Source: a virus. Taken from it: DNA of 35,646 bases. The stretch's first letter is position 1. Each line of letters begins with the position of its first letter. The DNA is taken from positions 1 through 35,646 of IMG/VR virus record IMGVR_UViG_3300037248_000486, one strand, 5' to 3'. This document shows positions 8,979 to 17,960 of the stretch, one piece after another. The notes beneath the pieces were generated by a model. It was not told the origin of the DNA, did no database searches, and saw only the letters and a list, made by a program, of their open reading frames with translations. The translations under genes were made by a program, and so were the position numbers.

Positions 8979-10129
8979 CAGTCGAACCTCGTACCGACCG
9001 CATAAGAGGTAGTCTGCCCCGAACCACCGAACGCCTGTGCGAACGTCGTCTTGGTCATAATGAAATTGTGCGAGGCTCCGTAAACGGTCAAGGCTTGCGT
9101 GGTGCCTTCTGTGGAGTCCGCTTCTTGCTGTGCGATTAAAACTGTCATCGGATTTCCGCTGTAGCCGACGAGAGGAAACACGGGGAGTGCGGGTGTCGTA
9201 TTGTTCACGATGAGAGACGCGGTAGCAGCGCCTAGTGTCATCGTGTTCGCGTAATTCACACGGACTGCCGTGACCGGAGTGCCGGACAGGAAGATGGATT
9301 GCTGCCACCAGTTACCTGCGGCTGCGTAACCCTTCACGTAGGTAACGTAAGCGGAGTTGTAGACCGGAGCGTTTGACACCGTGCCAGAGATTGCGCGCTC
9401 GATTGCGTAGATCGCGGGACCGGGGTTGGCCGCGCCGCCGCGAAACAAATTCATCGCGAGGTAGTTGCTTCCGTCCCCGGCGAAGTCGCATTCGGTTGCT
9501 GCAATCGTGCCGGAGCCGTTGAAGCACTGTTCGGCGAGCGAGACGTTGCCAGTGAGGAAGCCGCTCGCACCCGTGCTGTATCCCGTCCCCACCTGAATGA
9601 ACATCAAAGGGTCGGTGGTCGCGGTGGTTGAGTTGCCATACTCAATCTTCAAATAGAACGGCGTGAGTGAACCAGAGCCGCCAGTGAATTCCCAAACTTC
9701 CATGTAATACGGAGTCCAGTGCGTAGCATCGGAGCCGGGAGCCGTGGAGCCTGAGACTGCGAGGATACACATGTACACCAGCGCCGAAGACCCGCTACCG
9801 GATGTGACAACATTGCCCGCGATGTAAGAAGTTCCTGAAACCCAAGCGCCAAGGAAATTTGAGGAAGCGAGCGCCGTGCGCGCGGTGTTTGAGACGGTTG
9901 GAAATGCCGTACCGTTCAATGCACCAACGGTCGTGGCGTTCGGCAAAGCGCCGGAGCCGATGCTGATTGCGTTACCCCATTGCGCGGTGTACGTGTCCGC
10001 CATGAGAGTGAAGCCAAGCTGCCCTAGCGCGTAGGAGATTCCTTGGCTTGCGCCGCTGTTTCCTGCCCAGCCGACGAACGCTGCGACGGTGGCTTGTGAC
10101 CCTGCGAGTGATAGCTGAATCTTGCTCAT
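8978..10129 (-). CDS. Tail fibre/spike-like protein, shorter paralogue (383 aa)
   Basis: The protein begins MSKIQLSLAG and is beta-rich with few charges. A segment at about 96-140 (W-V-S-G-T-S-Y ... Y-M-C-I ... APGSDATHW) resembles the chitin-binding CBM5/12-type repeat common in phage tail proteins: W..G..Y..G..V, then Y.C, then P....W. The C-terminal 240 residues align with the neighbouring 517-residue protein. The stop overlaps that neighbour's start, so the pair is translated together. Together they may form alternative or hetero-oligomeric fibres; this is inference. Confidence 0.65.
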   Translation of the reverse strand: MSKIQLSLAGSQATVAAFVGWAGNSGASQGISYALGQLGFTLMADTYTAQWGNAISIGSGALPNATTVGALNGTAFPTVSNTARTALASSNFLGAWVSGTSYIAGNVVTSGSGSSALVYMCILAVSGSTAPGSDATHWTPYYMEVWEFTGGSGSLTPFYLKIEYGNSTTATTDPLMFIQVGTGYSTGASGFLTGNVSLAEQCFNGSGTIAATECDFAGDGSNYLAMNLFRGGAANPGPAIYAIERAISGTVSNAPVYNSAYVTYVKGYAAAGNWWQQSIFLSGTPVTAVRVNYANTMTLGAATASLIVNNTTPALPVFPLVGYSGNPMTVLIAQQEADSTEGTTQALTVYGASHNFIMTKTTFAQAFGGSGQTTSYAVGTRFD

Positions 10130-10143
10130 ATTCTAAGGTTTCC

Positions 10144-10323
10144 TTAAACGCTGTTTGGTGTTGCCGCTGTAGCTGTGCCCGCCAAGACGAGAGCCGCACA
10201 TGCGGAAAAATCGAGTTCTGTTCCTGAAGCCGACGTGAAAACGTAGTAGTTCCCAAGCTCGTCTTTCGCGAGGCACGTCGTGTGGTCTTGGCTCCAATCG
10301 GTGATGATTGCCTGAGTAGCCAT
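10144..10323 (-). CDS. Small hypothetical virion-operon protein (59 aa)
   Basis: A short gene fills the gap between the 240-residue protein and the fibre gene. Its ATG is preceded by AAGGAAAACGAA, a good ribosome site that overlaps the stop of the upstream gene, and it ends in TAA 14 bases before the next start. The protein begins MATQAIITDWSQDHTTC, has two Cys (17 and 42) and an Ala/Thr-rich end, and resembles nothing I can name. Position suggests a small virion or fibre-assembly protein. Confidence 0.7.
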   Translation of the reverse strand: MATQAIITDWSQDHTTCLAKDELGNYYVFTSASGTELDFSACAALVLAGTATAATPNSV

Positions 10324-10333
10324 TTCGTTTTCC

Positions 10334-11056
10334 TTAGTTCGGAGTCGAGTCGCCGACGTAACTGATCGTCGCGGTCGGTGAAGCTGTGCTTCCGCTCAAG
10401 TTCGTGATGCTGCAATAAATCTGGTTGCTGATGCTCGCGTTGCCGTTGAAGCCGGGTGCTGCGGGACTGAGCGTCCAATTCGTCCACTGAGTCATGGTCT
10501 GCAAGTACAGATCGCAGATGACTCCGTGATCGGTTCCCGGTGTCGGTGGTACGCTGTTCGGTCGGCTTAGATCGGCGGTCTGCGCAGCCACCGTTGAGTA
10601 AAGCCGCAAGCGCAAGGGACCGCTACAAGCCACACTCAAGACCGTAAAAGCGCGTGCCATCCCTACAACGGTTTGGCTAATCGCTCCGCTCGCGATTGAA
10701 ACCCCGCCCGCCGTGACGTTCTTGACGTTGTTCGGCAAGGTGAAGGTTGGCGTGCTGGCTGCGACAACGGCGCTTGCCGCTGCGGTAGCCGTTGCATTGA
10801 TCGCTGCGTTACCGCTCGCTGCGACGGGCATGATTGGAATCGTTGCTAGCTGTCCTTGTTGCGTTTGCCTCGTGAGGTACGGTTCGAGTTGCAAGTTGAG
10901 AGGCAGAGTTCCGCGCAAATTCGGGTTAACCGTGAGTTGTGTGGGCGGTGGAATCGGAGCGTTGGGTCCGCTAGGAATAAGCGGAGAAGTTTCCTTCACT
11001 TCCCACTGTTCCGGGTCTAGTCCGTAATCCGCCGCGTTCTCTGTGTTATTCGGCAT
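10334..11056 (-). CDS. Hypothetical structural protein (240 aa)
   Basis: The first 75 residues are polar and Pro-rich. An Ala/Thr stretch follows, then a beta-rich domain (about 100-240) with few charges, ending 'ATISYVGDSTPN'. It lies 2 bases after the nozzle-like gene and ahead of the fibre genes. A tail-tip or fibre-adaptor role is plausible. No family is recognised, and no membrane or signal sequence is convincing. Confidence 0.6.
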   Translation of the reverse strand: MPNNTENAADYGLDPEQWEVKETSPLIPSGPNAPIPPPTQLTVNPNLRGTLPLNLQLEPYLTRQTQQGQLATIPIMPVAASGNAAINATATAAASAVVAASTPTFTLPNNVKNVTAGGVSIASGAISQTVVGMARAFTVLSVACSGPLRLRLYSTVAAQTADLSRPNSVPPTPGTDHGVICDLYLQTMTQWTNWTLSPAAPGFNGNASISNQIYCSITNLSGSTASPTATISYVGDSTPN

Positions 11057-11058
11057 TT

Positions 11059-14000
11059 TTATTTTTCAACCAGAGTCCTGCCGTAAATCGTCAAGTCGTA
11101 GATTTCGTTCTTCACGGTGTCGGTGTTGCCGTAGTCCACCTTGATGAAAATGAATCGCCCGCGATTGAGTCCACCCGTCTGTGCAAAGTAGTAGCGGTTC
11201 GCGTAGTAGCTGGTCGGTGCGCCAGTTGCTCCGTATACGGACGGCGGGTCACTCTGGAAAGCCGTGAATGCTGTGTAGGCTCCGGGGTCTACTTCGCCAA
11301 TGCGTGCGGATACCGTAGGCTGGCTGCCGCGTCCCGCGAAGTTGCACTCAAGGAATCCGTACACGCTGATTTCGCCGGGGTGTGCGGTGACAATGCCGCC
11401 CATGACGAAGAAGCTTGAGTACGCGGTGCCGTTGTCGGTGAAGACCGTGGTGTCGCGCTTCAAAATGTTTTGGTTCGTGCCTGTTCCGCCGATGAGCAAG
11501 TTCTTGCTGCCATTGGCAAGCTGGATGGACTGAATCATCTTGCAGCCGCCGACAATCGCGCGGAACGGAGACCAAATCGCCTCGCCCTGCGGAACTTGGT
11601 GCGGGTTCAAGCGGTAGAAGCCCGTGGCTCCATCGCCGACCGCAACCATGTTGTCGGTGCCGTTCTCAAACACGGCGACGTACACGTTCGCCGGGTTAAA
11701 CGCGGCTAGCTTGTCGCCGATAGGGAATCCTGTGCGCGTCATCTGCAACTGCGGCGTCACGGTTAGGTATTGACTGTCCGATGAGAAGAAGGAAATTTCC
11801 CCGGCGTGAACGTCAAGCGCGTTGTAGCTCTGCAAGCCGACACCCGGTACGAGCGTCGTTGAGTAGAACGAAAGGGTTGTAGGTCCGCCCGCGATGATCT
11901 GCACGTCCGAAGTCAAAAACGTAATCAAGCCGGATGGCGTGTGAACCATGTTCGTGATCGTTGACAGGAAAGGCCAGTCGTCTGCCGGGTTGAAGCACTC
12001 GTTCGGATTTCCAACCACAATGTCGGGACCGCCGCTGTTGTAGCCTGTGTTTCCAACCGCGCCCCAGATGCGCTGGAAGTGGTTTGCGAACGGAATAAAT
12101 CCTGCGGGTGGCGGGTCGTTCTCGTCGTCCTGCGGTGCTTCGATAAGATTGTTGAGACCCGGATACGTGATGCTGCCAATCGTCGTCGCAACGTCCGGCA
12201 GATAATCTTGAAAACTCCAAGGCTGCGCGTTGCCGCCGATGGGCTTCGGGTTCGGAATTTCGGTGAGCCAGAAAAGTTCGGACGAAGGTCCGCCGTCTGC
12301 TGTGCGGAAAATAATGATCGTGTCGCACTGCGGGTCTGTGCTTCCAAGCCCACTGATCGTATTGACCGCGCCGTTGTTAGAAGAGTTCGCCAGCGTCGAG
12401 TTGAACGGAGACATCGTGCTGATGCTTCCGGTCATCGCGCCAAACGGCACGCCAAGCGGGGAGGACAATCCCGGTGGGATGTTCGTGTTCCAAAAATCGT
12501 TTGAGAGTCGGTTCGCGTAGCTGAAGCCGTAGTAAAAACCGTTGCTCCATGCGAGAGAAAAATCGCTTGGGTTGTACGCGGAACTGTTCGTCCATGTGAT
12601 CTGGTTGTCTGTCGTCGTGTTGCCAATCGTGGTTGACCATACGGGTTGCGTTGAACCGCTCAAGCCGCTCTGCGTTACGAATTGAACGAACGCGCTGCCG
12701 ATGACATCGGCTCCGCCGAAAGGCGCGGATGACTGAGGCGGCGCGAATCCTGATGCGGGTAGAAACCAAGTTGTGTTCTTGACCCAAGTGGAGTTCGCGG
12801 CGGTTCCAACGTTCGTCCAAGTGGCTGAACCGTCCGAAGTGGACGCGCCGTAGTTCTGTCCCCATCCGGGAACAGCGGACAAGCCGTTGCTCGTCCATGT
12901 GATTCCGTTGTCTGTGGTCGTTCCGCCGGACGTGAAGTTCCAAGAAGGCTCGCTCGTTCCCGAAGTTCCGCCAGATGTCGCGGTGAATTGCGTTACGCCA
13001 GCGACACCCGTTACGGCAATCTTCGCGCTCGTAGAGAATGCTGTGGACGCAACCCAACCGTTAAGCGGGACGTGCGTGCCGGATACTCCGGTGACGGTGC
13101 AAACTTGGAAGTTTCCGTTGCCATCAATCACAGCGGAAAAGTTGGGGTCGCCCGCACTCCATGCGGAGTAGTCAGTTGTGGCTGCCCAAGTGTTCGAGCC
13201 GAGACATACCCACTGCAATTCGTTGTCGTTCGTTTCCAATCCCGCCGTCGTCGCCCATTGAGGCGTGTAGTTGGTGCCAGTCGTGCCGGGAGTGTTGTTA
13301 GACCCGGTAGTCTGGTCGTTATTGGTCTCGATGAAGATCGGCTGCGTGACGGTCGTGAGGTTCGCCACGGTCGGCAAGATCGGGTAGCAAATCATTTCCG
13401 GGTTGTGTTCCCACCATGAGTTGAACAGGGTGGATGGAGTCCACAAGCGCGGTGGACCGATGTACTGCCACTTGATGCCGTTGTCGCCCGTGTGTGTGTT
13501 GAACGTCGGGGTGAAGTTCGGGCGACCGCTACCGCTCGTACCCGGAGAGCCGAAGTTGTTGTAAATTCCGTTTGACGCCTGATCGAAAATCACGGAGTCG
13601 GCGGCGAACGCATGTCCGCTCTGCCAGAGTTGAAGCTGCCCGTGTGAAGTCCAGTTGCAAGTGTTGTCGGTTGTGATGCTGCCCTGCGTCGTGTTGAAGT
13701 TCGGCGTACCCTGTCCCGTTGCCCCAAACTGCGTGGTGTTGCTGTTCTGCATCGTGCTGACAAGGAACTGAATGTTGGTGCCGTCGTTGAGCAAACCCAT
13801 CGTGGTGAACATCGTGTTCGCAACCCACGTAGTGGCTGACACGGCGGATTCGACGGGCACTACTGTTGGCTGTGCTGTAGGAGCGGCGAGTCCCCAATTC
13901 CAAAGCTTGCCGTTCGGGTTGAGCGGCGTGTACTTGAATAGGTCAACGCCATCGCCCATGTAGCAAACGTCGCCCACGGCTTGGAAGTACGTCTGCCCTG

Positions 14001-14391
14001 CGCCCGCTGCTTTCGTAAAGATGAGCGTCTTGCTGCCGTTCTGTTCGTCCCAATAAACGGCGGCTGTGGTGTCAATCAAAATTTGTACAGTGCCGTTGGA
14101 AAGCTGGAAACGGAACGCGCGGTCTGGCGAAGTCGGATAGGTGGTCGTGGAAAATTCAGACGTGCCGTAGGAACGAATCAGAGTGAGTTCATTCGATAGC
14201 TCAACGTTGAGTCCGTCCCAAAGAGCATCGGGGCGTCCGCCGTAAAAGCGTGACGTGACTAGATCGCTTGGGTCGTGGTATGGCGCACGCTGCGTGAACA
14301 AACCTGTGAAGGTGCGGTCAACGAATAGCGGTGTCCATTTCGGTTGCTTCTGCGGCTGTCCGCCAGCCTGTGCGAATAGATTCTGTGGCAT
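11059..14391 (-). CDS. Tail nozzle-like (tail tubular B-type) protein with inserted repeats (1110 aa)
   Basis: Near the N-terminus (about 57-80) it has 'WDGLNVELSNELTLIRSYG', close to the 'G.N.EL....L..R.G' signature seen in T7 gp12-type tail nozzle proteins. The C-terminal 500 residues look like a beta-propeller or fibre-docking region. Residues about 180-605 hold six copies of a W...(T)TDN..W repeat unit, making the protein longer than T7 gp12 (about 790 residues). It follows two adaptor-like genes (gap 3 bases), the order expected for adaptor then nozzle at the portal end. The call rests on signature and gene order. Confidence 0.6.
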   Translation of the reverse strand: MPQNLFAQAGGQPQKQPKWTPLFVDRTFTGLFTQRAPYHDPSDLVTSRFYGGRPDALWDGLNVELSNELTLIRSYGTSEFSTTTYPTSPDRAFRFQLSNGTVQILIDTTAAVYWDEQNGSKTLIFTKAAGAGQTYFQAVGDVCYMGDGVDLFKYTPLNPNGKLWNWGLAAPTAQPTVVPVESAVSATTWVANTMFTTMGLLNDGTNIQFLVSTMQNSNTTQFGATGQGTPNFNTTQGSITTDNTCNWTSHGQLQLWQSGHAFAADSVIFDQASNGIYNNFGSPGTSGSGRPNFTPTFNTHTGDNGIKWQYIGPPRLWTPSTLFNSWWEHNPEMICYPILPTVANLTTVTQPIFIETNNDQTTGSNNTPGTTGTNYTPQWATTAGLETNDNELQWVCLGSNTWAATTDYSAWSAGDPNFSAVIDGNGNFQVCTVTGVSGTHVPLNGWVASTAFSTSAKIAVTGVAGVTQFTATSGGTSGTSEPSWNFTSGGTTTDNGITWTSNGLSAVPGWGQNYGASTSDGSATWTNVGTAANSTWVKNTTWFLPASGFAPPQSSAPFGGADVIGSAFVQFVTQSGLSGSTQPVWSTTIGNTTTDNQITWTNSSAYNPSDFSLAWSNGFYYGFSYANRLSNDFWNTNIPPGLSSPLGVPFGAMTGSISTMSPFNSTLANSSNNGAVNTISGLGSTDPQCDTIIIFRTADGGPSSELFWLTEIPNPKPIGGNAQPWSFQDYLPDVATTIGSITYPGLNNLIEAPQDDENDPPPAGFIPFANHFQRIWGAVGNTGYNSGGPDIVVGNPNECFNPADDWPFLSTITNMVHTPSGLITFLTSDVQIIAGGPTTLSFYSTTLVPGVGLQSYNALDVHAGEISFFSSDSQYLTVTPQLQMTRTGFPIGDKLAAFNPANVYVAVFENGTDNMVAVGDGATGFYRLNPHQVPQGEAIWSPFRAIVGGCKMIQSIQLANGSKNLLIGGTGTNQNILKRDTTVFTDNGTAYSSFFVMGGIVTAHPGEISVYGFLECNFAGRGSQPTVSARIGEVDPGAYTAFTAFQSDPPSVYGATGAPTSYYANRYYFAQTGGLNRGRFIFIKVDYGNTDTVKNEIYDLTIYGRTLVEK
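12586..13701 (-). repeat. Six degenerate W-TTDN-W coding repeats
   Basis: In the nozzle-like protein, units at about residues 231-251, 291-312, 376-398, 481-503, 508-529 and 582-602 share a pattern of P-x-W or F, a Gly/Thr turn, TDN or a close variant, and a closing W-x-x-x-G. They are spaced unevenly, with Gly/Ser-rich loops between. They look like repeated small beta domains inserted as a block. Confidence 0.75.
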
Positions 14392-14394
14392 AGG

Positions 14395-15111
14395 TTATTG
14401 GGCACGCGCCTGTGTCCCTGTCTGCACGCGCAACGGGGTTGCCATCTGCTGAATGTTTCCGCCCATTGCTGCTTGCATGTAGAGGTTCTTCTGTGTCTCG
14501 GTGAGTCCTTCAACCTTGGCAATTAGCGCCGCCATACCGCGCACGCGGTACTTCTGCGCGTTCACGTCGTCTAGTGTTTGAGCGAAAGCTTCGGCGAGAA
14601 AAAGATTGTTGTAGATGTCCGAATACGTGTCGGGAATCCCGCTCCATCCATTTGAAAGCGAAGTCACTTCCACGGGCAATTTTTGGTACGTGATGTTGAT
14701 GACGTACACGGCGTCCGGCACAAGTGAGAAACGAATCGCGTTCGTCCCGGCAAGATTGTTCGCTTTGACGGCGACACTCTTGGGGCGTCCCTGCGTAGCT
14801 TGCACGGAGAGCGCAGCGGAGTTGTAGACGTTCTCTACTTCGTAGATTTTTCCGCCTGTGTCCGTGAGCGAGACACGCTCGATGAAGTTCAAGTCCGAAA
14901 TGTTGATCGCGTAGTCCTGCGTCCCGGCAACCGTACTCGTTGACGTGTTCTCGTTGCGATTGAAAGCCCAAACGTTCGGCGGGCTAAAAATCGTGTTGAT
15001 AATCATATTCGCCGTGGTGATCGCGGGTTCGTTGGACACACCTGCGGTGAGCGGCGAGTAGCCGACGTAGGGTTGCGAAAAATTGATTGAAGTTGTGATC
15101 GTATTACTCAT
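14395..15111 (-). CDS. Tail adaptor-like protein (tail tubular A-type, 238 aa)
   Basis: The features 'EPAITTANMIINTIF', 'VWAFNRNE', 'GTQDYAI' and a late helical stretch 'IYNNLFLAEAFAQ' are like the head-to-tail adaptor (T7 gp11-type) proteins: about 200-240 residues, with a conserved helix pair that docks on the portal ring. A GAGGA ribosome site is present. The gene sits between a longer paralogue and the nozzle-like gene, as expected for a connector. Confidence 0.6.
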   Translation of the reverse strand: MSNTITTSINFSQPYVGYSPLTAGVSNEPAITTANMIINTIFSPPNVWAFNRNENTSTSTVAGTQDYAINISDLNFIERVSLTDTGGKIYEVENVYNSAALSVQATQGRPKSVAVKANNLAGTNAIRFSLVPDAVYVINITYQKLPVEVTSLSNGWSGIPDTYSDIYNNLFLAEAFAQTLDDVNAQKYRVRGMAALIAKVEGLTETQKNLYMQAAMGGNIQQMATPLRVQTGTQARAQ

Positions 15112-15129
15112 GTGTCCTCAAGGAAAAAA

Positions 15130-16194
15130 TCACCAGTTGTACATCAACGGATTAGCTGGTCCCAACCATCCGAAACGTCCGCCGCGTCCGCGCTGTTGAA
15201 TCGAAGTCTGCGGAACGAAACGGTATTCGTCGCGCTCGCGTTCGGTCTTGGTACGCGCGTCCATGAGTCCTTGCATCCAAAGCCCGTGCATCTTCTCGAA
15301 CTTGGCGTTGATTTTTGCTTCGGGCGAGTAGAGGTAGCACTGCGCGATAAGTCCGCGACGGAAGTGCGGCTCAAAGTCGTCCGTGATCGGGTACAGAGTT
15401 TGTGAAAGCGATGTGAAGCGAATGGGCTTCATCTGGTAGACCAAACGGAATTGCCAGACAACGCCAGACGGTGCGGGCGGGCAGTCAATGCGAATGCCCA
15501 CGGCTTGCGGGTCAAGTACTGTCCATGTGGTCGTCGCGCCGGAGCCGGGAGTTGCTACCACGCCGGGTGCGGAGTTCGCGGGAGCCACGGGAGCCGTAGT
15601 TCCTTCGGTGCCGTATCCGGTGAGTTGCAGCAAGTTGCCGTTCGCGTCCTGAATCTGCGTGATCGGGTTGTTAGGCATCGCTCCGCCAGCGGAATACGGG
15701 CTGGTGTAAACGCTGCCGCTGACTGGATTGTTTCCAAGCGACGGATTGCCTGTCTGCGCGTCTCCCCAAGTGCCGTAGTAAAGCTGCGAGTTGGGCAGGT
15801 AGTTGATGGTGAACTTGCGAAGGAATCCGAGTTGACGCCACTGATACGCGCCCGTGTTCTGTTGCTGATCGCGTCCTACTTCAACGTAGGCTTGCGGCTT
15901 TTGAATCGCGGTGTTGTTGATGTCAACGGCAATGCTGCGCTGCATCCATGCGAGGTTCGTTACCGTGCTGGCGTAATCTTGCTGACAGCTATTCAGAACG
16001 AACGGCGGGAACAGAGCCTCGTTGAATTTCCAAGGAACACCCGTCGCGAACATTTCGGTGATGACATCGTTTGCCATCGTGCAAATTGGTTCGGGCAAAC
16101 CTTGAGCGACATCCAAGACGGGATGGATGTCGCCGATGTTTGAGATTGCATCCACTTCGTTTTGAAGTGTGATGGTTGATTGCGTGTTAGCCAT
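15130..16194 (-). CDS. Second tail adaptor-like protein, longer paralogue (354 aa)
   Basis: It aligns in order with the next gene: 'EPICTMANDVITEMF', 'PWKFNEALFPP', 'QQDYA', later 'YQMKPIRFTSLS' and a helical end with 'INAKFEKM'. It is about 115 residues longer, mainly through a Gly/Pro/Ser-rich insertion at about 150-225. The Arg/Gly-rich C-terminus (QQRGRGGRFG) is unusual. It probably stacks with its paralogue in the connector, or one copy has taken another role such as head completion. Both are inference. Confidence 0.6.
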   Translation of the reverse strand: MANTQSTITLQNEVDAISNIGDIHPVLDVAQGLPEPICTMANDVITEMFATGVPWKFNEALFPPFVLNSCQQDYASTVTNLAWMQRSIAVDINNTAIQKPQAYVEVGRDQQQNTGAYQWRQLGFLRKFTINYLPNSQLYYGTWGDAQTGNPSLGNNPVSGSVYTSPYSAGGAMPNNPITQIQDANGNLLQLTGYGTEGTTAPVAPANSAPGVVATPGSGATTTWTVLDPQAVGIRIDCPPAPSGVVWQFRLVYQMKPIRFTSLSQTLYPITDDFEPHFRRGLIAQCYLYSPEAKINAKFEKMHGLWMQGLMDARTKTERERDEYRFVPQTSIQQRGRGGRFGWLGPANPLMYNW

Positions 16195-16197
16195 CTG

Positions 16198-16686
16198 TTA
16201 CTCCGTAGGGTTCGCGAGTGTCTGAGTCACGTTCACGCGCACCCAAGCCTTGCTAGGCTTGTTCGCTCCGAAGCCACTGTTTTCAATCGTGTGGCGCACG
16301 GCGTCCGCGTAGGACATCTTGGTCGGGTTCACTTCTTTGTTTCCGTTGCGAATCAGATATTCCTGCGTGTCCTGTGCGAACCAACGGAAGCCGCACTTCA
16401 AGCAACGGAGACGGTTGACGCCGTTGTTGAACAAGTGTTCGTACAACGCGCTAACCCGGCGCATCGGCGCTTCGCCGCGCTTGTGATTGCCTTGGAGGTG
16501 ATCGCAGTTCTTGTACTTGCGATTGATGTTCGCGGTCTTTTCCGCGTCGGCTTTCTGGCGCTCCGCAAGTTTCTGTGCGTAGTTCGCTTTGTCTGCCTGA
16601 GTCTTCGCGCTCTTCTCTGCCTTATCTTCGAGTGCCAGACGCGCGAGAATTTCTACTGCTGATTCCTTCTTTTCTTTCCTGCTCAT
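16198..16686 (-). CDS. Zinc-motif protein with basic helix (162 aa)
   Basis: The first 55 residues form a Lys/Ala/Glu-rich charged helix. A likely zinc site follows, with Cys61, His63 and His68 and then a C-x2-C knuckle at Cys95 and Cys98 (RCLKCGFRWF). Such ribbons usually bind nucleic acid or stabilise small folds. It is embedded between capsid and tail genes, 3 bases before the adaptor gene, so a role in assembly is possible. The family is unknown. Confidence 0.6.
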   Translation of the reverse strand: MSRKEKKESAVEILARLALEDKAEKSAKTQADKANYAQKLAERQKADAEKTANINRKYKNCDHLQGNHKRGEAPMRRVSALYEHLFNNGVNRLRCLKCGFRWFAQDTQEYLIRNGNKEVNPTKMSYADAVRHTIENSGFGANKPSKAWVRVNVTQTLANPTE

Positions 16687-16717
16687 TTTGTTTTCCTTTT
16701 GGGGTTTCGTTCCCCGT

Positions 16718-17359
16718 TTAGCTGAGTTGCTTGCGGTTACGGTGTTGCCATAACGTCTTGCGGTATCTCCGGGAGACTTCGTTCATGCGAGGCTCGCCGA
16801 AAATTTCGTGTGCCTTCTGTTCCGTGAGCGCGCCCTTGGTGATGAGCGAGCAAAGCGCGGTACGCCAGCCGATAAACTTTTCGCCTTGGGAGACTCCCCA
16901 TTCGTCTAGGCGGAGGATTGACCATTCGTACATCGCGGGGATTTGAATGGCTCCGATGCAAACGGGCTTCTTGCCTTCGGGGGTCTTGCAGATCGCCCAC
17001 AACCCGGCAAGCTGAGGCTCGCCTTGAATCTCGGTTGCGCCGACATGGATGCCGTTGTCTTTGAGCATCCTGAGAAATTTGTAGGTAGGCAGGACGTTGA
17101 CGCGGCGTGGACCTTCATCGCTGAGGAGTTCTTGGTCTTCCATGTGGTACTCGGACGAAAGGTTGCAAGAGATTTCCTTCTGAGCTAGGTACTCTTCACG
17201 CGCGAAATTTTTGTATTCTTCGGGGCGCTTGAACCAATCCGGGGTGCCTCCTTTGAGCATTTCCTTGATGGTGGCGTCGGTGAGCTTGTTCGCCATCCCC
17301 ATACTGCGAATTGGATCGTCTACAGAGACGAGATTTGACTGTTCTTTGGGTTTCTTCAT
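16718..17359 (-). CDS. Hypothetical protein in morphogenesis operon (213 aa)
   Basis: A soluble mixed alpha/beta protein with a basic C-terminus (RRYRKTLWQHRNRKQL) that may touch nucleic acid. No ribosome site is obvious before the ATG. It lies directly downstream of the HNH gene, so before that insertion it would have followed the capsid gene. No family is recognised. Head-completion or accessory functions are possible. Confidence 0.55.
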   Translation of the reverse strand: MKKPKEQSNLVSVDDPIRSMGMANKLTDATIKEMLKGGTPDWFKRPEEYKNFAREEYLAQKEISCNLSSEYHMEDQELLSDEGPRRVNVLPTYKFLRMLKDNGIHVGATEIQGEPQLAGLWAICKTPEGKKPVCIGAIQIPAMYEWSILRLDEWGVSQGEKFIGWRTALCSLITKGALTEQKAHEIFGEPRMNEVSRRYRKTLWQHRNRKQLS

Positions 17360-17388
17360 GGGTCTAAATAGGGTTGGAAAGCTAGAAA

Positions 17389-17946
17389 TTAGGCGGCTCT
17401 GCCTCGAAGGAATTCATTTTTCTTGCGGCGTTCCGCGCTCTGTTCGGCGCGCGTCATCCACCTACAATTTCCCGGCTCGTAGTTGCCTATGTCCATGAAT
17501 CTGCCGAGAGTTGTGCCCGGTGGACGCTCGCCTACATCGGCGAGAAAATCTGCAAAGGAATTGAGCCAGCGGTTACAGGGTGTGACGCCTTTGGCACCAT
17601 AGCGGGGGTAGTTTGTGTTGCTAGGATTGGTACAACGCTGAATCATGTTTTCCCAAGAATGGTAGGTAGGTGTGCCGCGTTTCTTGGGGCTATAGCCGTG
17701 AATCGTGTTGATGACGGATGCGTTCGCGGTCATTGAGGGGAGTCGTTCTGCGATGCTCTCCCATCTAAGGCATCCACAGCTTTGAACCTGTCCACCCGTG
17801 AGATGAGAACCACGGATGACCTTTACGTTCTTGCACTCGCAAAGGCAGCGCCAATGTCTACTGCGGTTCTTACCCCTGTGAGCGGCGCGTCGGATAACGG
17901 TAAGGCGTCCGAAAACCTTTCCAGTCAGATCGAGAGCGGCTCCCAT
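17389..17946 (-). CDS. HNH endonuclease-like homing protein (185 aa)
   Basis: The N-terminus has the phage HNH-family opening 'DLTGKVFGRLTVIRR', then a four-Cys zinc module (C-L-C-E-C ... SCGCL). A middle helix 'TYHSWENMIQRC' leads to a C-terminal HNH-like end 'GNYEPGNCRWMTRAEQ'. The usual I-D-R-I-D motif before it reads L-G-R-F-M-D, so the conserved aspartate is a glycine; activity may be reduced or the variant natural. It lies behind the capsid-gene terminator with no clear ribosome site, as expected of a free-standing homing endonuclease dropped into a late operon. Confidence 0.75.
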   Translation of the reverse strand: MGAALDLTGKVFGRLTVIRRAAHRGKNRSRHWRCLCECKNVKVIRGSHLTGGQVQSCGCLRWESIAERLPSMTANASVINTIHGYSPKKRGTPTYHSWENMIQRCTNPSNTNYPRYGAKGVTPCNRWLNSFADFLADVGERPPGTTLGRFMDIGNYEPGNCRWMTRAEQSAERRKKNEFLRGRAA

Positions 17947-17960
17947 TTCATCTAATACCG

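Noticed and set aside
15451-16143. A 230-codon plus-strand open frame within the second adaptor gene
   Set aside because: It is Arg/Val/Ala-rich with no domain signal and lies wholly antisense to a gene supported by paralogy and operon order; long antisense frames are common in GC-rich DNA.
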